Source: Kushneria phosphatilytica (lineage in GTDB: Bacteria; Pseudomonadota; Gammaproteobacteria; Pseudomonadales; Halomonadaceae). From it: a stretch of DNA of 64,000 nt. The stretch covers positions 2,790,001 through 2,854,000 of the forward strand of contig NZ_CP043420.1 of assembly GCF_008247605.1 (NCBI RefSeq). Direction: 5' to 3'. A program made the translations under genes and the position numbers. This document shows positions 20,172 through 31,512 of this stretch, piece after piece. The notes beneath the pieces are model-generated. The model did not search any database. It saw only the letters and a list, made by a program, of their open reading frames with translations, and was not told where the DNA came from. Numbering within the stretch: position 1 is the stretch's first letter; each line of letters begins with the position of its first letter.

Positions 20172-21799
20172 ATCTGCTGTGGCGCCTGATACGCATTGGC
20201 TGGGTTATTACCCGTTATCGTCTGGATACGCTGGTGCCACTTGACCGGCTACCGGGTTATGGCCGGTGGTTGATGAAAATCGCGCCGATTCGGCTGTTCC
20301 CCACACGTCAGCGTAGCGACGGTGAACGACTGCGACTGGCGCTGGAAAACCTCGGGCCAATCTTCGTCAAATTCGGTCAGATGCTGTCGACCCGTCGTGA
20401 TCTGATGCCGCCGGATATCGCCGTCGAGCTCAAGCGTCTGCAGGATCAGGTCCCTCCCTTCTCCAGCGACCAGGCGCGCCGAAGTGTCGAAGAAGCGCTT
20501 GGCGCCTCCGTTGACGAAAGCTTTGCCCATTTCGATACCGACCCTCTGGCCTCGGCATCGATCGCTCAGGTCCACGCCGCCCAGCTTCATTCCGGGGAGC
20601 AGGTGGTGGTCAAGATCATTCGTCCGGGCATCGATGGCGTAATGCGCAGCGATATTGCCCTGCTGTACACCTTCGCAAGACTGTTGCTGAAGGTATGGCC
20701 CGATGCCCGACGACTACGCCCGGTGGAAGTAGTCAAGGACTACGAGGCGACCCTGTTCGACGAACTCGATCTGCAGAAGGAGGCCGCCAACACTTCGCAG
20801 CTCAAGCGCAATTTCCAGCACTCCCCGCTTTTGTATGTCCCGGCGATCCATTGGCCTTTGACCCGCCGCAGCGTGATGGTCCAGGAGCGTATCACCGGTA
20901 TCCCGGTCGCCGATATCGATGCGCTGATCGAACGTGGCGTCGACCTGCGCGTGCTGGCAGAGCGTGGTGTGGAGATCTTTTTTACCCAGGTCTTCCGCGA
21001 CAATTTCTTCCATGCCGACATGCATCCGGGCAACATCTTCGTCAACGCCGATAACCCCCGCGATCCCAGCTACGTGGCCATCGACTGCGGGATTGTCGGC
21101 AGCCTGACCCGTGAAGATCAGGATTATCTGGCGCGTAACATCATTGCCTTCTTCCGCCAGGATTATTACGAAGTGGCGATGCTGCATATCGAATCCGGTT
21201 GGGTCGGAGAAGGCACGCGCGCCAATGAATTTGCAGCTGCCATTCGCTCGGTCTGCGAGCCGATTCTGGAAAAACCGCTCAAGGACATTTCCTTCGGCCA
21301 GGTGTTGATGGGGCTGTTTCAGACAGCGCGTCGTTTCAACATGGAGGTTCAGCCTCAGCTGGTGCTGTTGCAGAAAACCCTGCTGAACATCGAGGGGCTG
21401 GGGCGCACGCTCTACCCCGAGCTGGATCTGTGGCATACCGCCAAGCCCTATCTGGAACGCTGGATGCATGAACGCGCTGGCCCAAAGGGATTCTGGGAAG
21501 AGCTCAAGAAACAGGCACCCGAACTGGTGCAACGGGTGCCCCAGTTACCAGTACTTGCCCATCAGGCAATGTCACAGATCGAGACCGAGCGTCGCCAGCG
21601 TCGCGAGCAGACCGCCGCCCTGAGTACGCTGCGAGACACGCTCAACGGTCTGCGTCGGGGCACTCATCGATTCCGACTGGGACTGATGTTCATTGCACTG
21701 GCATTTGTCTGGCAGCCGCTCTGGGGATGGCTGAGCCACCAGCCCTGGCCAGTACTGGTGGCTGCCGGCATCGGCCTGGTATTGATTGTCTGGCGCTGA
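20168..21799 (+). CDS. ubiB: UbiB, atypical kinase/ATPase for ubiquinone synthesis
   Basis: UbiB is an ABC1/ADCK-family protein anchored in the inner membrane that assists coenzyme Q precursor handling. The protein has 543 residues. It has the KxGQ motif in [13 protein letters not shown], the Ala-rich loop [13 protein letters not shown], and the catalytic-type [13 protein letters not shown] and [11 protein letters not shown]. Two C-terminal membrane helices (about 495-540) close the chain. The start is a TTG that overlaps the ubiJ TGA by four bases, with GGGAGGG upstream. The conserved first residues [19 protein letters not shown] begin immediately, supporting TTG. Confidence 0.95.
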   Translation: MNLLWRLIRIGWVITRYRLDTLVPLDRLPGYGRWLMKIAPIRLFPTRQRSDGERLRLALENLGPIFVKFGQMLSTRRDLMPPDIAVELKRLQDQVPPFSSDQARRSVEEALGASVDESFAHFDTDPLASASIAQVHAAQLHSGEQVVVKIIRPGIDGVMRSDIALLYTFARLLLKVWPDARRLRPVEVVKDYEATLFDELDLQKEAANTSQLKRNFQHSPLLYVPAIHWPLTRRSVMVQERITGIPVADIDALIERGVDLRVLAERGVEIFFTQVFRDNFFHADMHPGNIFVNADNPRDPSYVAIDCGIVGSLTREDQDYLARNIIAFFRQDYYEVAMLHIESGWVGEGTRANEFAAAIRSVCEPILEKPLKDISFGQVLMGLFQTARRFNMEVQPQLVLLQKTLLNIEGLGRTLYPELDLWHTAKPYLERWMHERAGPKGFWEELKKQAPELVQRVPQLPVLAHQAMSQIETERRQRREQTAALSTLRDTLNGLRRGTHRFRLGLMFIALAFVWQPLWGWLSHQPWPVLVAAGIGLVLIVWR

Positions 21800-21903
21800 A
21801 CCGTTTGCCGAACAACGAAGGTCCGGAAGTGCATCGACAGCCGGCCAGGCTGGGTGTTATAAGCGATTCAACGACGCCCGTCAGGCGTCAGGGGAAGAAC
21901 AGC

Positions 21904-22245
21904 ATGAGCAGCGATATACTCGATCAGCTGGCCGAAGTGCTCGCCAGCCGCCGCCACGGTGATGCTGACAGCTCTTATGTGGCCGGGCTGCACCAGCGAG
22001 GGCTCAACAGGATTCTCGAGAAGGTCGGTGAAGAGTCTACCGAAACCCTGCTGGCGGCACGTGACGCCGAATCGGGAGGTGAGGCCGAGCGTCAGGCGCT
22101 GATCAACGAGACCGCCGATCTGTGGTTTCACAGTCTGGTCATGCTGTCACACCTCGATATCGATCATCGGGCAGTACTCGAAGAACTGGCGCGCCGTTTC
22201 GGTGTGTCCGGACTCGACGAAAAGGCCGCCCGCAACGCTTCCTGA
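21904..22245 (+). CDS. hisE: HisE, phosphoribosyl-ATP pyrophosphatase
   Basis: HisE hydrolyses phosphoribosyl-ATP to phosphoribosyl-AMP, the second step of histidine synthesis. The protein has 113 residues with the MazG-like helical signature [20 protein letters not shown] and [17 protein letters not shown]. The ATG at 21904 has AGGGGAAGA upstream. In pseudomonads hisI, the next-step enzyme, sits directly before hisE; here there is no hisI between ubiB and hisE, so HisI must be encoded elsewhere. It is followed by tatA after 50 bases. Confidence 0.95.
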   Translation: MSSDILDQLAEVLASRRHGDADSSYVAGLHQRGLNRILEKVGEESTETLLAARDAESGGEAERQALINETADLWFHSLVMLSHLDIDHRAVLEELARRFGVSGLDEKAARNAS

Positions 22246-22295
22246 TCCCGCTTTCACGCGGAACACGATCAATTGAGTGGTAATGGAGAACGCTT

Positions 22296-22589
22296 ATGTT
22301 GGGTGGCATCAGTATCTGGCAGCTTCTGATCGTACTGGGCATCATCATTCTGATCTTCGGTACCAAGAAACTGCGCAATATTGGCGGTGACCTCGGCGGC
22401 GCCATCAAGGGCTTCAAGCAGGCCGTCAACGATGGCGAGGATGAGGCCGACAAAAAACAGAACGTCCAGACACGTCAGGTCGAAGACCAGACGACACAGG
22501 GGAGCGTTCATGAAACGCCGGCAGAGAAGCGGGAGAACGTGACAACGCACGCTCCTGACGATCATGACAAAGAGTCCCGGAACTCATAA
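22296..22589 (+). CDS. tatA: TatA, twin-arginine translocase pore subunit
   Basis: TatA oligomerises to form the pathway for folded Tat substrates. The 97 residues begin with the single membrane helix ([20 protein letters not shown]), the [20 protein letters not shown] hinge and amphipathic helix, and a charged soluble tail. It is first of tatABC, with three bases between tatA and tatB. Confidence 0.95.
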   Translation: MLGGISIWQLLIVLGIIILIFGTKKLRNIGGDLGGAIKGFKQAVNDGEDEADKKQNVQTRQVEDQTTQGSVHETPAEKRENVTTHAPDDHDKESRNS

Positions 22590-22592
22590 GCG

Positions 22593-23021
22593 ATGTTTGA
22601 CGTCAGCTTTCTGGAACTGGCGGTCATTGCAGTCATTGCGTTGATCGTGCTTGGTCCCGAGCGGCTTCCTACTGCCGCCCGGGCTGCCGGTCTCTGGATC
22701 GGACGCATTCGTCGCACCATTGGCAATGTTCAGCGGGAAATTTCCAGCCAGCTTGAAACCGAAGAGCTGCAGCGTCAGATGAAACAGAAGCGCGACCGGG
22801 TCGATCAGGGGCTGTCGAAGGTGCGTCGTGAAGTTGAAGGGCTGGGCGACAACTCGCGCCAATCCGATCCTTCTACACCTCGTGATGAAAAGGACGAGGC
22901 CGCCAGCGACGCGTCGAGCCAGCACGCTTCGCCAGAAGATACCGGCCCGATCTCTTCTGCCACCGACGATAATCGGGCTACTGCCGCCCCGGACGCCGAC
23001 AGGAACGATACCCCCCGATGA
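22593..23021 (+). CDS. tatB: TatB, twin-arginine translocase receptor subunit
   Basis: TatB partners TatC in recognising twin-arginine signal peptides. The 142 residues start MFDVSFLELAVIAVIALIVL, then GPERLPTAARAAGLWIGRIR, the TatB-specific Glu/Pro hinge. A long charged and disordered tail follows. The stop overlaps the tatC ATG in an ATGA. Confidence 0.95.
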   Translation: MFDVSFLELAVIAVIALIVLGPERLPTAARAAGLWIGRIRRTIGNVQREISSQLETEELQRQMKQKRDRVDQGLSKVRREVEGLGDNSRQSDPSTPRDEKDEAASDASSQHASPEDTGPISSATDDNRATAAPDADRNDTPR

Positions 23022-23800
23022 GTCAGTCGCAGGATCCCGACGAACAGCAAACGCCACTGGTCGAGCATCTGATTGAGCTGCGCTCACGTCTGCTCAAGGC
23101 CATTATTGCCGTGGTCGTCGTGTTTGCAGCGCTGTATGCCTTCTCCAATCAGCTCTACGAGTTCGTGGCGCATCCATTGATGGCGCTGTTGCCCGAAGGG
23201 TCGCAGATGATTGCCACGGAAGTGGCCTCCCCCTTCCTGGCGCCGTTCAAGCTGACACTGATCGTGGCCCTGTTCGTGGCCATCCCCTTCGTGCTCTATC
23301 AGGCCTGGGCGTTCATCGCGCCGGGGCTTTACGTGCACGAGAAGCGGCTGGCGATTCCGATTCTGGCCTCCAGCGTGGCACTGTTTTACTGCGGCGCTGC
23401 TTTTGCCTATTACGTCGTCTTTCCGCTGTTGTTCAAGTTTTTCACCAACACCGCGCCCGAGGGTGTTCAGGTGATGACCGATATCAACGCCTATCTCTCC
23501 TTTGTGCTGAAGCTGTTCTTCGCCTTCGGCCTGGCATTCGAGATCCCGGTCGCCACCTTCCTGCTGATCCTGACCGGTGCGGTGACAGTCCAGTCTCTCT
23601 CCAGCAAGCGCCCGTATGTCGTCATCGGCTGCTTTGTCGTAGGCATGCTACTGACACCTCCCGATATTATCTCGCAGACGCTACTGGCAGGCCCGATGTG
23701 GCTACTGTTCGAGGTCGGCATCCTGTTCGGACGGCTGGTCCGTCACCCACGTGGTGGCCGTGATGAAAGTCGCCAGGAACAGGACGATGATAGCGCCTGA
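23018..23800 (+). CDS. tatC: TatC, twin-arginine translocase core receptor
   Basis: TatC is the polytopic inner-membrane receptor for the Tat signal peptide. The 260 residues have six predicted helices. The conserved N-terminal LVEHLIELRSRLLKAI, the FVAIPFVLYQAWAFIAPGLY loop and PLLFKFFTNTAPEGVQVMTD are present. The C-terminus is charged. Apparent clients in this window are PhoX and the molybdopterin enzyme. Confidence 0.97.
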   Translation: MSQSQDPDEQQTPLVEHLIELRSRLLKAIIAVVVVFAALYAFSNQLYEFVAHPLMALLPEGSQMIATEVASPFLAPFKLTLIVALFVAIPFVLYQAWAFIAPGLYVHEKRLAIPILASSVALFYCGAAFAYYVVFPLLFKFFTNTAPEGVQVMTDINAYLSFVLKLFFAFGLAFEIPVATFLLILTGAVTVQSLSSKRPYVVIGCFVVGMLLTPPDIISQTLLAGPMWLLFEVGILFGRLVRHPRGGRDESRQEQDDDSA

Positions 23801-23831
23801 CAAACAGCTGCCGATCAGACGCCAGTTGGCA

Positions 23832-25643
<1,812 letters not shown>

Positions 25644-25650
25644 CCGGCCG

Positions 25651-25695
25651 TGCATGAGCCGGAGAGTGTCATCAGTTCGTCATCCGGCTCATGCA
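25651..25695. repeat. Long inverted repeat between hemB and ppk1
   Basis: TGCATGAGCCGGA (25651-25663) and TCCGGCTCATGCA (25683-25695) form a perfect 13-base stem around a 19-base loop. It may end the hemB transcript although no T-run follows. The loop plus the first base of the right arm reads GTGTCATCAGTTCGTCAT (25666-25683), two half sites with the 11-base period of a PhoB box. Confidence 0.6.
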
Positions 25696-25770
25696 GACTG
25701 ACCGCCTCGTTGTGCGCCCGGAATTAATCCGGGGGCAGGCTTATCGCCAGATCAATGGAGAGACAGCGTC

Positions 25771-27963
25771 ATGGCAGCCAGTTCGGCCAATGAAACGGAT
25801 TATCAGGGCGAAGCCGGGGAAAGCACCACGACGGGGCTGCGCATCAATCGCAGCAAGACCGGGGTACGCGCTTCGACGCCATCTGACAATATTCCCGAGC
25901 TTGATGATCCGCGGCTGTACTTCAATCGCGAACTCTCCACCCTGCAGTTTCATATCCGTGTCCTGGAACAGGCGCTCGACGAGAGCCACCCCCTGCTGGA
26001 CCGACTGATGTTCCTGCTGATTTTTTCCTCGAATCTCGATGAGTTCTTCGAGATTCGTGTGGCCGGGCTCAAGCACCGGATTGCATTCGGTCACGAGGAA
26101 CCCAGTGTCGATGGCCACTCCCCCTCATCGGTCTTTGCCGAAATCGCACGCCTGGCGCACGAGCAGGTCGAGCGCCAGTACCATATTCTCAACAATCACC
26201 TGATACCGGCGCTCGCAGATCAGGGCATTCATTTTCTGCGCCGTACTCAATGGACCAAAGCGCAGCAGGCGTGGGTGCATGAATATTTCGACGATGAGAT
26301 CATGCCAGTGGTCAGTCCCATCGGGCTCGATCCCTCTCATCCGTTTCCACGACTGGTCAACAAGAGCCTCAACTTCATTGTCGAACTCGAGGGGCACGAT
26401 GCCTTCGGCCGCACCGGTGGCATGGCCATCATTCCCGCGCCGCGCTCGTTGCCACGCCTGATCCGCGTACCCGACTCGCTGGGTCGCGAAGGATGTCAGG
26501 AATATGTCTTTCTCTCGTCAATGATTCATGCGCATGCCAGCAAGCTGTTCCCCGGCATGACCATCCGTGGCTGCTACCAGTTCCGCCTCACGCGCAACGC
26601 TGATCTCAGCGTGGACACCGAAGATGTTTCCGACCTGGCCTCGGCGCTCAAGGGGGAACTGCTGGCCAGACGCTATGGCGATGGTGTGCGCCTGGAGGTC
26701 GCCAACAACTGCCCCGAGCATCTCAGTGACTTCCTGCTCGCTCAGTTTCGGCTGGATCGTCGTGATCTCTATCTGGTCGACGGACCGGTCAATCTCAGCC
26801 GCCTGATGTCGATGATCGGTGACAGCGATCGCCATGACCTGCGCTATACCCCCTTCACGCCGGGCCTGCCGAAGGTTCTGAAAAGCGATGAAAGCCTGTT
26901 CGATATCATTACTCGCGAGGATGTCCTGCTGCTGCACCCGTGGGAGTCGTTCAGTGTTATCGAGAACTGGCTCGCAGAAGCGGCACGCGATCCCAATGTA
27001 CTGGCCATCAAGCAGACGCTCTATCGCACCGGAGCCGACTCGGGCGTAGTCAATGCCCTGGTCGATGCGGCACGTAACGGCAAGGAGGTCACGGTCGTTA
27101 TCGAACTGCGTGCACGCTTTGATGAGGCCGACAACATCGCACTGGCATCACGGTTGCAGGAAGCCGGTGCCAATGTCATCTATGGGGTGATGGCCTACAA
27201 GACCCACGCCAAGATGCTGCATATCGTGCGTCGTGAATCCGGCCAGATCCGACACTACGCCCACATGGGCACCGGCAACTATCATGCCAAGACAGCACGA
27301 CTGTATACCGATTACAGCCTGATGACGGCACGCGAAGCGCTCTGTGAAGATGTGCATCACGTCTTTCAGCAGCTTTCGGGAATGGGCGAACCCCGCCATA
27401 CCGAGCACATTCTGCATGCGCCCTTTATTCTGCACAGCCGCCTGATCGAGATGATTGATCGTGAGGCGCGCAATGCGCACAAGGGGCGCAAGAGCCACCT
27501 CATCATCAAGTGCAACTCGCTGACCGAGCCACAGCTGATCCGAGCGCTTTATCGGGCCTCGCAGGCCGGAGTGCAGTGCGATCTGATCATTCGTGGCACC
27601 TGTTGCCTGCGACCCGGCGTTGCCGGCGTATCGGAAAACATCACGGTGCGTTCGATCGTGGGCCGTTTCCTCGAACATACCCGGGTCTATCACTTTCATA
27701 ATGCCGGGAAGCCGGAGACCTGGTGTTCGAGTGCCGATTTCATGGAGCGCAACATGTTCAATCGGGTCGAGACCTGCTTTCCCCTGCTGGATCGACGTAT
27801 CGCCAAACGCGTTCGCAAGGATCTCGATACCTACATGCTGGATAACTGTCAAAGCTGGCAGTTACAGAGCGATGGGCATTACGAGAAACGCCAACCGGGT
27901 GAAGGAGAAGCGGCCATCAGCGCCCAGGAGACCCTGCTCTACGCTTACTCGGCCCGCGCCTGA
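25771..27963 (+). CDS. ppk1: Polyphosphate kinase 1
   Basis: PPK1 makes long-chain polyphosphate reversibly from ATP. The protein has 730 residues. The N domain begins after a disordered 50-residue extension with LYFNRELSTLQFHIRVLEQA and FSSNLDEFFEIRVAGLK. The phospholipase-D-like C domains carry ANVIYGVMAYKTHAKMLHIV with the autophosphorylated His, HMGTGNYHAKTARLYTDY, and HTRVYHFHNAG with the second His. Length and motifs are complete. It lies next to the phosphatase gene phoX (convergent), and ppx is 9 kb away. Confidence 0.97.
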   Translation: MAASSANETDYQGEAGESTTTGLRINRSKTGVRASTPSDNIPELDDPRLYFNRELSTLQFHIRVLEQALDESHPLLDRLMFLLIFSSNLDEFFEIRVAGLKHRIAFGHEEPSVDGHSPSSVFAEIARLAHEQVERQYHILNNHLIPALADQGIHFLRRTQWTKAQQAWVHEYFDDEIMPVVSPIGLDPSHPFPRLVNKSLNFIVELEGHDAFGRTGGMAIIPAPRSLPRLIRVPDSLGREGCQEYVFLSSMIHAHASKLFPGMTIRGCYQFRLTRNADLSVDTEDVSDLASALKGELLARRYGDGVRLEVANNCPEHLSDFLLAQFRLDRRDLYLVDGPVNLSRLMSMIGDSDRHDLRYTPFTPGLPKVLKSDESLFDIITREDVLLLHPWESFSVIENWLAEAARDPNVLAIKQTLYRTGADSGVVNALVDAARNGKEVTVVIELRARFDEADNIALASRLQEAGANVIYGVMAYKTHAKMLHIVRRESGQIRHYAHMGTGNYHAKTARLYTDYSLMTAREALCEDVHHVFQQLSGMGEPRHTEHILHAPFILHSRLIEMIDREARNAHKGRKSHLIIKCNSLTEPQLIRALYRASQAGVQCDLIIRGTCCLRPGVAGVSENITVRSIVGRFLEHTRVYHFHNAGKPETWCSSADFMERNMFNRVETCFPLLDRRIAKRVRKDLDTYMLDNCQSWQLQSDGHYEKRQPGEGEAAISAQETLLYAYSARA

Positions 27964-28074
27964 AGACATGGGGCGGGCAAAACGCCCAGCCCCTGTCTCG
28001 CAACACTTTTTCAATCCATCCGGGCACATTCGCCTGACAGCCCACGCTGCTCGGTAGCGCTTGACAGTGCTCAT

Positions 28075-28102
28075 CACCTGCCACCCGGCCGGGTGGCAGG
28101 TG
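28075..28102. terminator. 28-base perfect palindrome shared by convergent ppk1 and phoX
   Basis: CACCTGCCACCCGG at 28075-28088 is followed directly by its exact reverse complement at 28089-28102. It lies between the two convergent stop codons. It can fold into a hairpin in either transcript, so a bidirectional terminator role is likely although no T-run exists. Confidence 0.6.
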
Positions 28103-28112
28103 TCTGACGGCC

Positions 28113-30245
28113 CTAAACGCCGACCGGTCCACCATCTTCCTTCTGGATCACTACTGTCGCAGCCCGAGGACGCACCTGCCCCTTGGTCACCTGTGTGGCA
28201 TCGTCACTGGCCGGCCAGTTGCCCGGATGCTGAATGTTGATGAACAGCGCCGTTCGATCCGGCGTCGCAAAGATCCCGGTCACCTCACAGGCATTGGGGC
28301 CCACGGCAAATCGCCTGAGCTGCTGGCCTGTCTGACGGGTGTCGCCGCGCGCCAGGGCCCCCGGCACGATCGCCAGTACCTGGTCATTGGTGGCCTGAGC
28401 CACGGCATTGTCGCGCCCCTTGTCGATGCCATTGTCGGTTTCGATCCAGAGGATACCTTCACCATTCTCCCCGCGCTCATCGAACCAGAGTCCATCGGGG
28501 CTGGCGAACTCATTGGCCTCGGTCAATCCGGAGCGATTGATCTCATTACCTGCGCCGGCCGGAGCACCGAACAGGAAGACTTCCCACTCAAAGCGATTCG
28601 CCCTGTCCGTTTCACGCCAGCGCATGACCTGCCCGAAATTGTTGTCCGGGCGCGGATTGGCAGCATTGACCGGCGCCGTATCAAAACCGGCACCGAGGGC
28701 TCCGAGCCCGGCAGCGCCATCGGTAAAGGTCGGCTCGGTGTCCTGGGCGGTACGATCCGAGTTATTGGTCAATGACATGTAGACATCGCCGGAGCCCGGA
28801 TCGACGGTTCCCCACTCGGGTCGGTCCATGGGCGTCGCGCCCAGCAGATCGGCGGCATCGCAGGTATTGATAATGATGCCGGCCTGATCGCCGAACACCT
28901 CTCCCAGGGTGCGCTCGCCATTGGGGCCACCCCCGGGGATCTCACTCTCCGGCGTCAGGGCCAGCCAGTCGCCGCTGCCATCCTCGTTGAAACGCGCTAC
29001 ATGAAGCGTCCCTTCATCCAGATAGCTGGCACCGATGCTCTGACGGTCGTAGTGCTCGCCCGGACGGTTGGCATCACGCGCATCCCAGCGCTTTTTCGAG
29101 ACAAACTTGTAGATGTACTCGTTGCGAGCGTCATGACCGGTATAAAAGGCCAGTGGCTCGCCTTCGACGACCCGTCCGGGCCAGCAGCCCTCATGCCGGA
29201 AACGTCCCAGAGCGGTCCGCTTGTAAGCCCGGCTATCGCTGTCGTAGGGATCAATTTCCACCACATAACCGAAAGCCCGCGCTTCGTTGCGATAATCCTC
29301 CCGGGCACTGGCGCCACGAGGCGTATTGTCGAAGCGGCTGAACTCACCCTCCTGCCCCTGTTCAGCGGTCTCCCAGCCATAGCGCCCGCGCCCGGTGGGC
29401 ATCCCGAGGCGCTTCTGATCGGCCGTTCGCTCACCGCTGTTGGTAAAGACCTCGGGCCAGTTTTCCTCGCAGGTCAGATAGGTCCCCCAGGGCGTATGGC
29501 CACAGGCACAGTTGTTGTTGGTACCACGCACCCGAGTGCCATCCGGCGACCAGGCGGTCATCACCATCTCGCTGCCACGGACCGGACCGGCCAGTTCCAT
29601 GGACGTCGCCGAGGTAAACCGCCGATTGTGTCGATCCCCGGTGACCGGCGCCCAGTGTCCATCGGCATCGCGTCGAATGCGTACCACGCTGACACCATGG
29701 GCATTGATCTCGGTACGGACTTCATCAGCCGGCCGCGCCCCCTGTTTGGGGTTGGTGGCACCATTGCTCGGTGCCCACAGGGCGCTCTGATCGATGTACT
29801 CGTGATTGACGACCAGCAGGAAATCGCTCGAGGCCTGTTCAGGGTCCAGAGGGAAATGGTACATGCCATCGTGGTGCATGCCCGTTGCCCGGGCCTGAAG
29901 CTCGGGTGTCAGTGAGAGATCGGGCGACCAGGCGGTGCCGTCAGTGGTCAGCGGTGTCCCCCAGGGGATCAGGACCTGAGCGCGATAGCCCGGTGGTACC
30001 ACCACGGCATCGGTCATCGAACCGGGAATCGATTCGAAACCCAGACTCAGCGATTGCCCGCTGGCCGCCGCGGTTGCTGCACGCACGGCACCTGGCAGGC
30101 CAAAACCGGCGAACAGGGTTGCCGCAGCAACGCCAAGGCCTCCCTGCATGACCCGGCGGCGGGACATGCGGCGATCCAGAATGGTGGAAAACGGCGTGTT
30201 CCGACTGAGATTATGGTTATCGTGATTCTCGATTTCGGCACTCAT
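28113..30245 (-). CDS. phoX: PhoX-family (DUF839) alkaline phosphatase, Tat-exported
   Basis: PhoX is a periplasmic Ca/Fe-dependent phosphomonoesterase. The protein has 710 residues from the ATG at 30245 (GGGGAG upstream). After about 26 residues a Tat signal appears: MSRRRVMQGGLGVAAATLFAG with cleavage near VRA-AT. Family landmarks are FLLVVNHEYIDQSALW, NNNCACGHTPWGTYLTCEEN with the metal-ligand Cys/Glu region, RHEGCWPGRVVEGEPLAFYT and LYMSLTNNS-like VYMSLTNNSDRTA. It shares a palindrome with ppk1. Proteins annotated DUF839 are diverse, so phosphatase activity is inferred from family. Confidence 0.88.
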   Translation of the reverse strand: MSAEIENHDNHNLSRNTPFSTILDRRMSRRRVMQGGLGVAAATLFAGFGLPGAVRAATAAASGQSLSLGFESIPGSMTDAVVVPPGYRAQVLIPWGTPLTTDGTAWSPDLSLTPELQARATGMHHDGMYHFPLDPEQASSDFLLVVNHEYIDQSALWAPSNGATNPKQGARPADEVRTEINAHGVSVVRIRRDADGHWAPVTGDRHNRRFTSATSMELAGPVRGSEMVMTAWSPDGTRVRGTNNNCACGHTPWGTYLTCEENWPEVFTNSGERTADQKRLGMPTGRGRYGWETAEQGQEGEFSRFDNTPRGASAREDYRNEARAFGYVVEIDPYDSDSRAYKRTALGRFRHEGCWPGRVVEGEPLAFYTGHDARNEYIYKFVSKKRWDARDANRPGEHYDRQSIGASYLDEGTLHVARFNEDGSGDWLALTPESEIPGGGPNGERTLGEVFGDQAGIIINTCDAADLLGATPMDRPEWGTVDPGSGDVYMSLTNNSDRTAQDTEPTFTDGAAGLGALGAGFDTAPVNAANPRPDNNFGQVMRWRETDRANRFEWEVFLFGAPAGAGNEINRSGLTEANEFASPDGLWFDERGENGEGILWIETDNGIDKGRDNAVAQATNDQVLAIVPGALARGDTRQTGQQLRRFAVGPNACEVTGIFATPDRTALFINIQHPGNWPASDDATQVTKGQVRPRAATVVIQKEDGGPVGV

Positions 30246-30307
30246 GGGTACTCCCCGGCGATAGTGTGGATAACACGGTCCTGATCCACCTACGCTAGGC
30301 GCGAGGC

Positions 30308-30325
30308 ATGACATTCTGGTGACGC
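30308..30325 (-). promoter_or_regulatory. Candidate Pho box upstream of phoX
   Basis: On the minus strand GCGTCAC-CAGA-ATGTCAT gives two 7-base half sites with a 4-base spacer, comparable to CTGTCAT-N4-CTGTCAC. It lies 63 bases before the phoX start. Four and six positions per half match the consensus, so it is suggestive only. Confidence 0.4.
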
Positions 30326-30368
30326 CGCCATGCCGAGCCGGGTGCTCACCGCTCGGCATGGCCATGTC

Positions 30369-31463
30369 TCAGGCCGGTACTCCCGCCGTTGTCGAGCCGC
30401 TCAACGATGCTTTCGCCAAGCGTTCTGCGGCATCCAGCAGCACGCTTCGGGTCTGGGCCCAACCCAGGCAGCCATCGGTGATCGATACGCCATGCTGGAG
30501 TTCGTCACTCAACGCCTGTCGACCGGCTTCCAGATGGCTCTCGATCATGACACCCGTCAGCGCCTGCTGCCCTGCCAGACGCTGCTCGATCACCTGCTCG
30601 AGCACTTCGGGTTGACGAAAGGGATCCTTGCCGCAATTGGCATGCGAACAGTCGACCATCAGCGAGGGGCGATGGCCGGCCAACTCGAGCGCCCGACAGG
30701 CTGCTTCGACACTTTGAGCGTCACAATTGGGTCCCTGGCGACCTCCCCGTAGTACCGGATGGGTATCGGGGTTGCCGGCTGTCTCGATCACTGCCGGGCC
30801 GCCCTGCTCATCGACACCGAAGAATCGATGACCGTGCGCGCTGGCGGTCATGGCATCCAGCGCCACACCCAGGCCACCATCAGTGCCGTTCTTGAAGCCC
30901 AGCGGAGCCGGAAAACCACTGGCCAGTTCCCGATGTACTTGTGACTCCGTCGTACGTGCCCCGATTGCCGCCCAGCTCACCAGGTCATCGATGTAGGCCG
31001 CTGTCATCGGCTGAAGCAGTTCGGTGGCAATCGGCACGCCGAGCGCAGCAATATCGCGCATCAGTCGTCGTGCACGCCACAGTCCGGCCGCCATGTCATC
31101 GCGACCGTCGAGATCAGGATCGTACGCAAACCCCTTCCATCCCACCGTCGTCCGCGGCTTTTCGATATAGACGCGCATCACCAGCAGTAATTGCTCGCCG
31201 ACCTGGTCGTTCAGATCCTTCAGATGATGGGCATACTCCATCGCCGCATGTTCATCGTGAATCGAACAGGGCCCCGTGACGACCAGCAGACGGGTGTCGC
31301 TACCATGAATGATGCGACGAATGGCATGCCGTTGCCGGGCGATTTCACGAGTGGTGGCAGTCGTTAGCGGTAGCTCGCGCTTCAATTCAGCACTGGAGGG
31401 CAAGGCTGCCCGGGCAGTACGAGCGGAACAGGTGGATTCAACGGGAGTAGCAAGAGTCGACAT
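30369..31463 (-). CDS. aroF: DAHP synthase, class I (3-deoxy-7-phosphoheptulonate synthase)
   Basis: It condenses phosphoenolpyruvate and erythrose 4-phosphate, the first step of aromatic amino acid synthesis. The protein has 364 residues. The E. coli AroFGH-type barrel includes RLLVVTGPCSIHDEHAAMEY, MRVYIEKPRTTVGWKG, GARTTESQVHRELASGFPAP and PSLMVDCSHANCGKDP, so the metal-binding Cys and the substrate lysine/arginines are present. Which amino acid inhibits it is not readable, so the aroF symbol marks class rather than isozyme. GGAG lies seven bases before the ATG. The 400 bases upstream hold two aromatic-rich leader ORFs, a terminator and a hairpin. Confidence 0.95.
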   Translation of the reverse strand: MSTLATPVESTCSARTARAALPSSAELKRELPLTTATTREIARQRHAIRRIIHGSDTRLLVVTGPCSIHDEHAAMEYAHHLKDLNDQVGEQLLLVMRVYIEKPRTTVGWKGFAYDPDLDGRDDMAAGLWRARRLMRDIAALGVPIATELLQPMTAAYIDDLVSWAAIGARTTESQVHRELASGFPAPLGFKNGTDGGLGVALDAMTASAHGHRFFGVDEQGGPAVIETAGNPDTHPVLRGGRQGPNCDAQSVEAACRALELAGHRPSLMVDCSHANCGKDPFRQPEVLEQVIEQRLAGQQALTGVMIESHLEAGRQALSDELQHGVSITDGCLGWAQTRSVLLDAAERLAKASLSGSTTAGVPA

Positions 31464-31484
31464 CAGGGCGCTCCGATATGTCAG

Positions 31485-31512
31485 GCGCCGTTGTGATTCA
31501 GCACAACGACGC
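31485..31512 (-). promoter_or_regulatory. Leader hairpin overlapping the stop of leader ORF 2
   Basis: On the minus strand GCGTCGTTGTG pairs with CACAACGGCGC (11 pairs, one G-U) around a 6-base loop that contains the TGA of the second leader ORF. It sits about ten bases before the DAHP synthase ribosome-binding site. A ribosome ending the leader would melt it. Confidence 0.55.
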
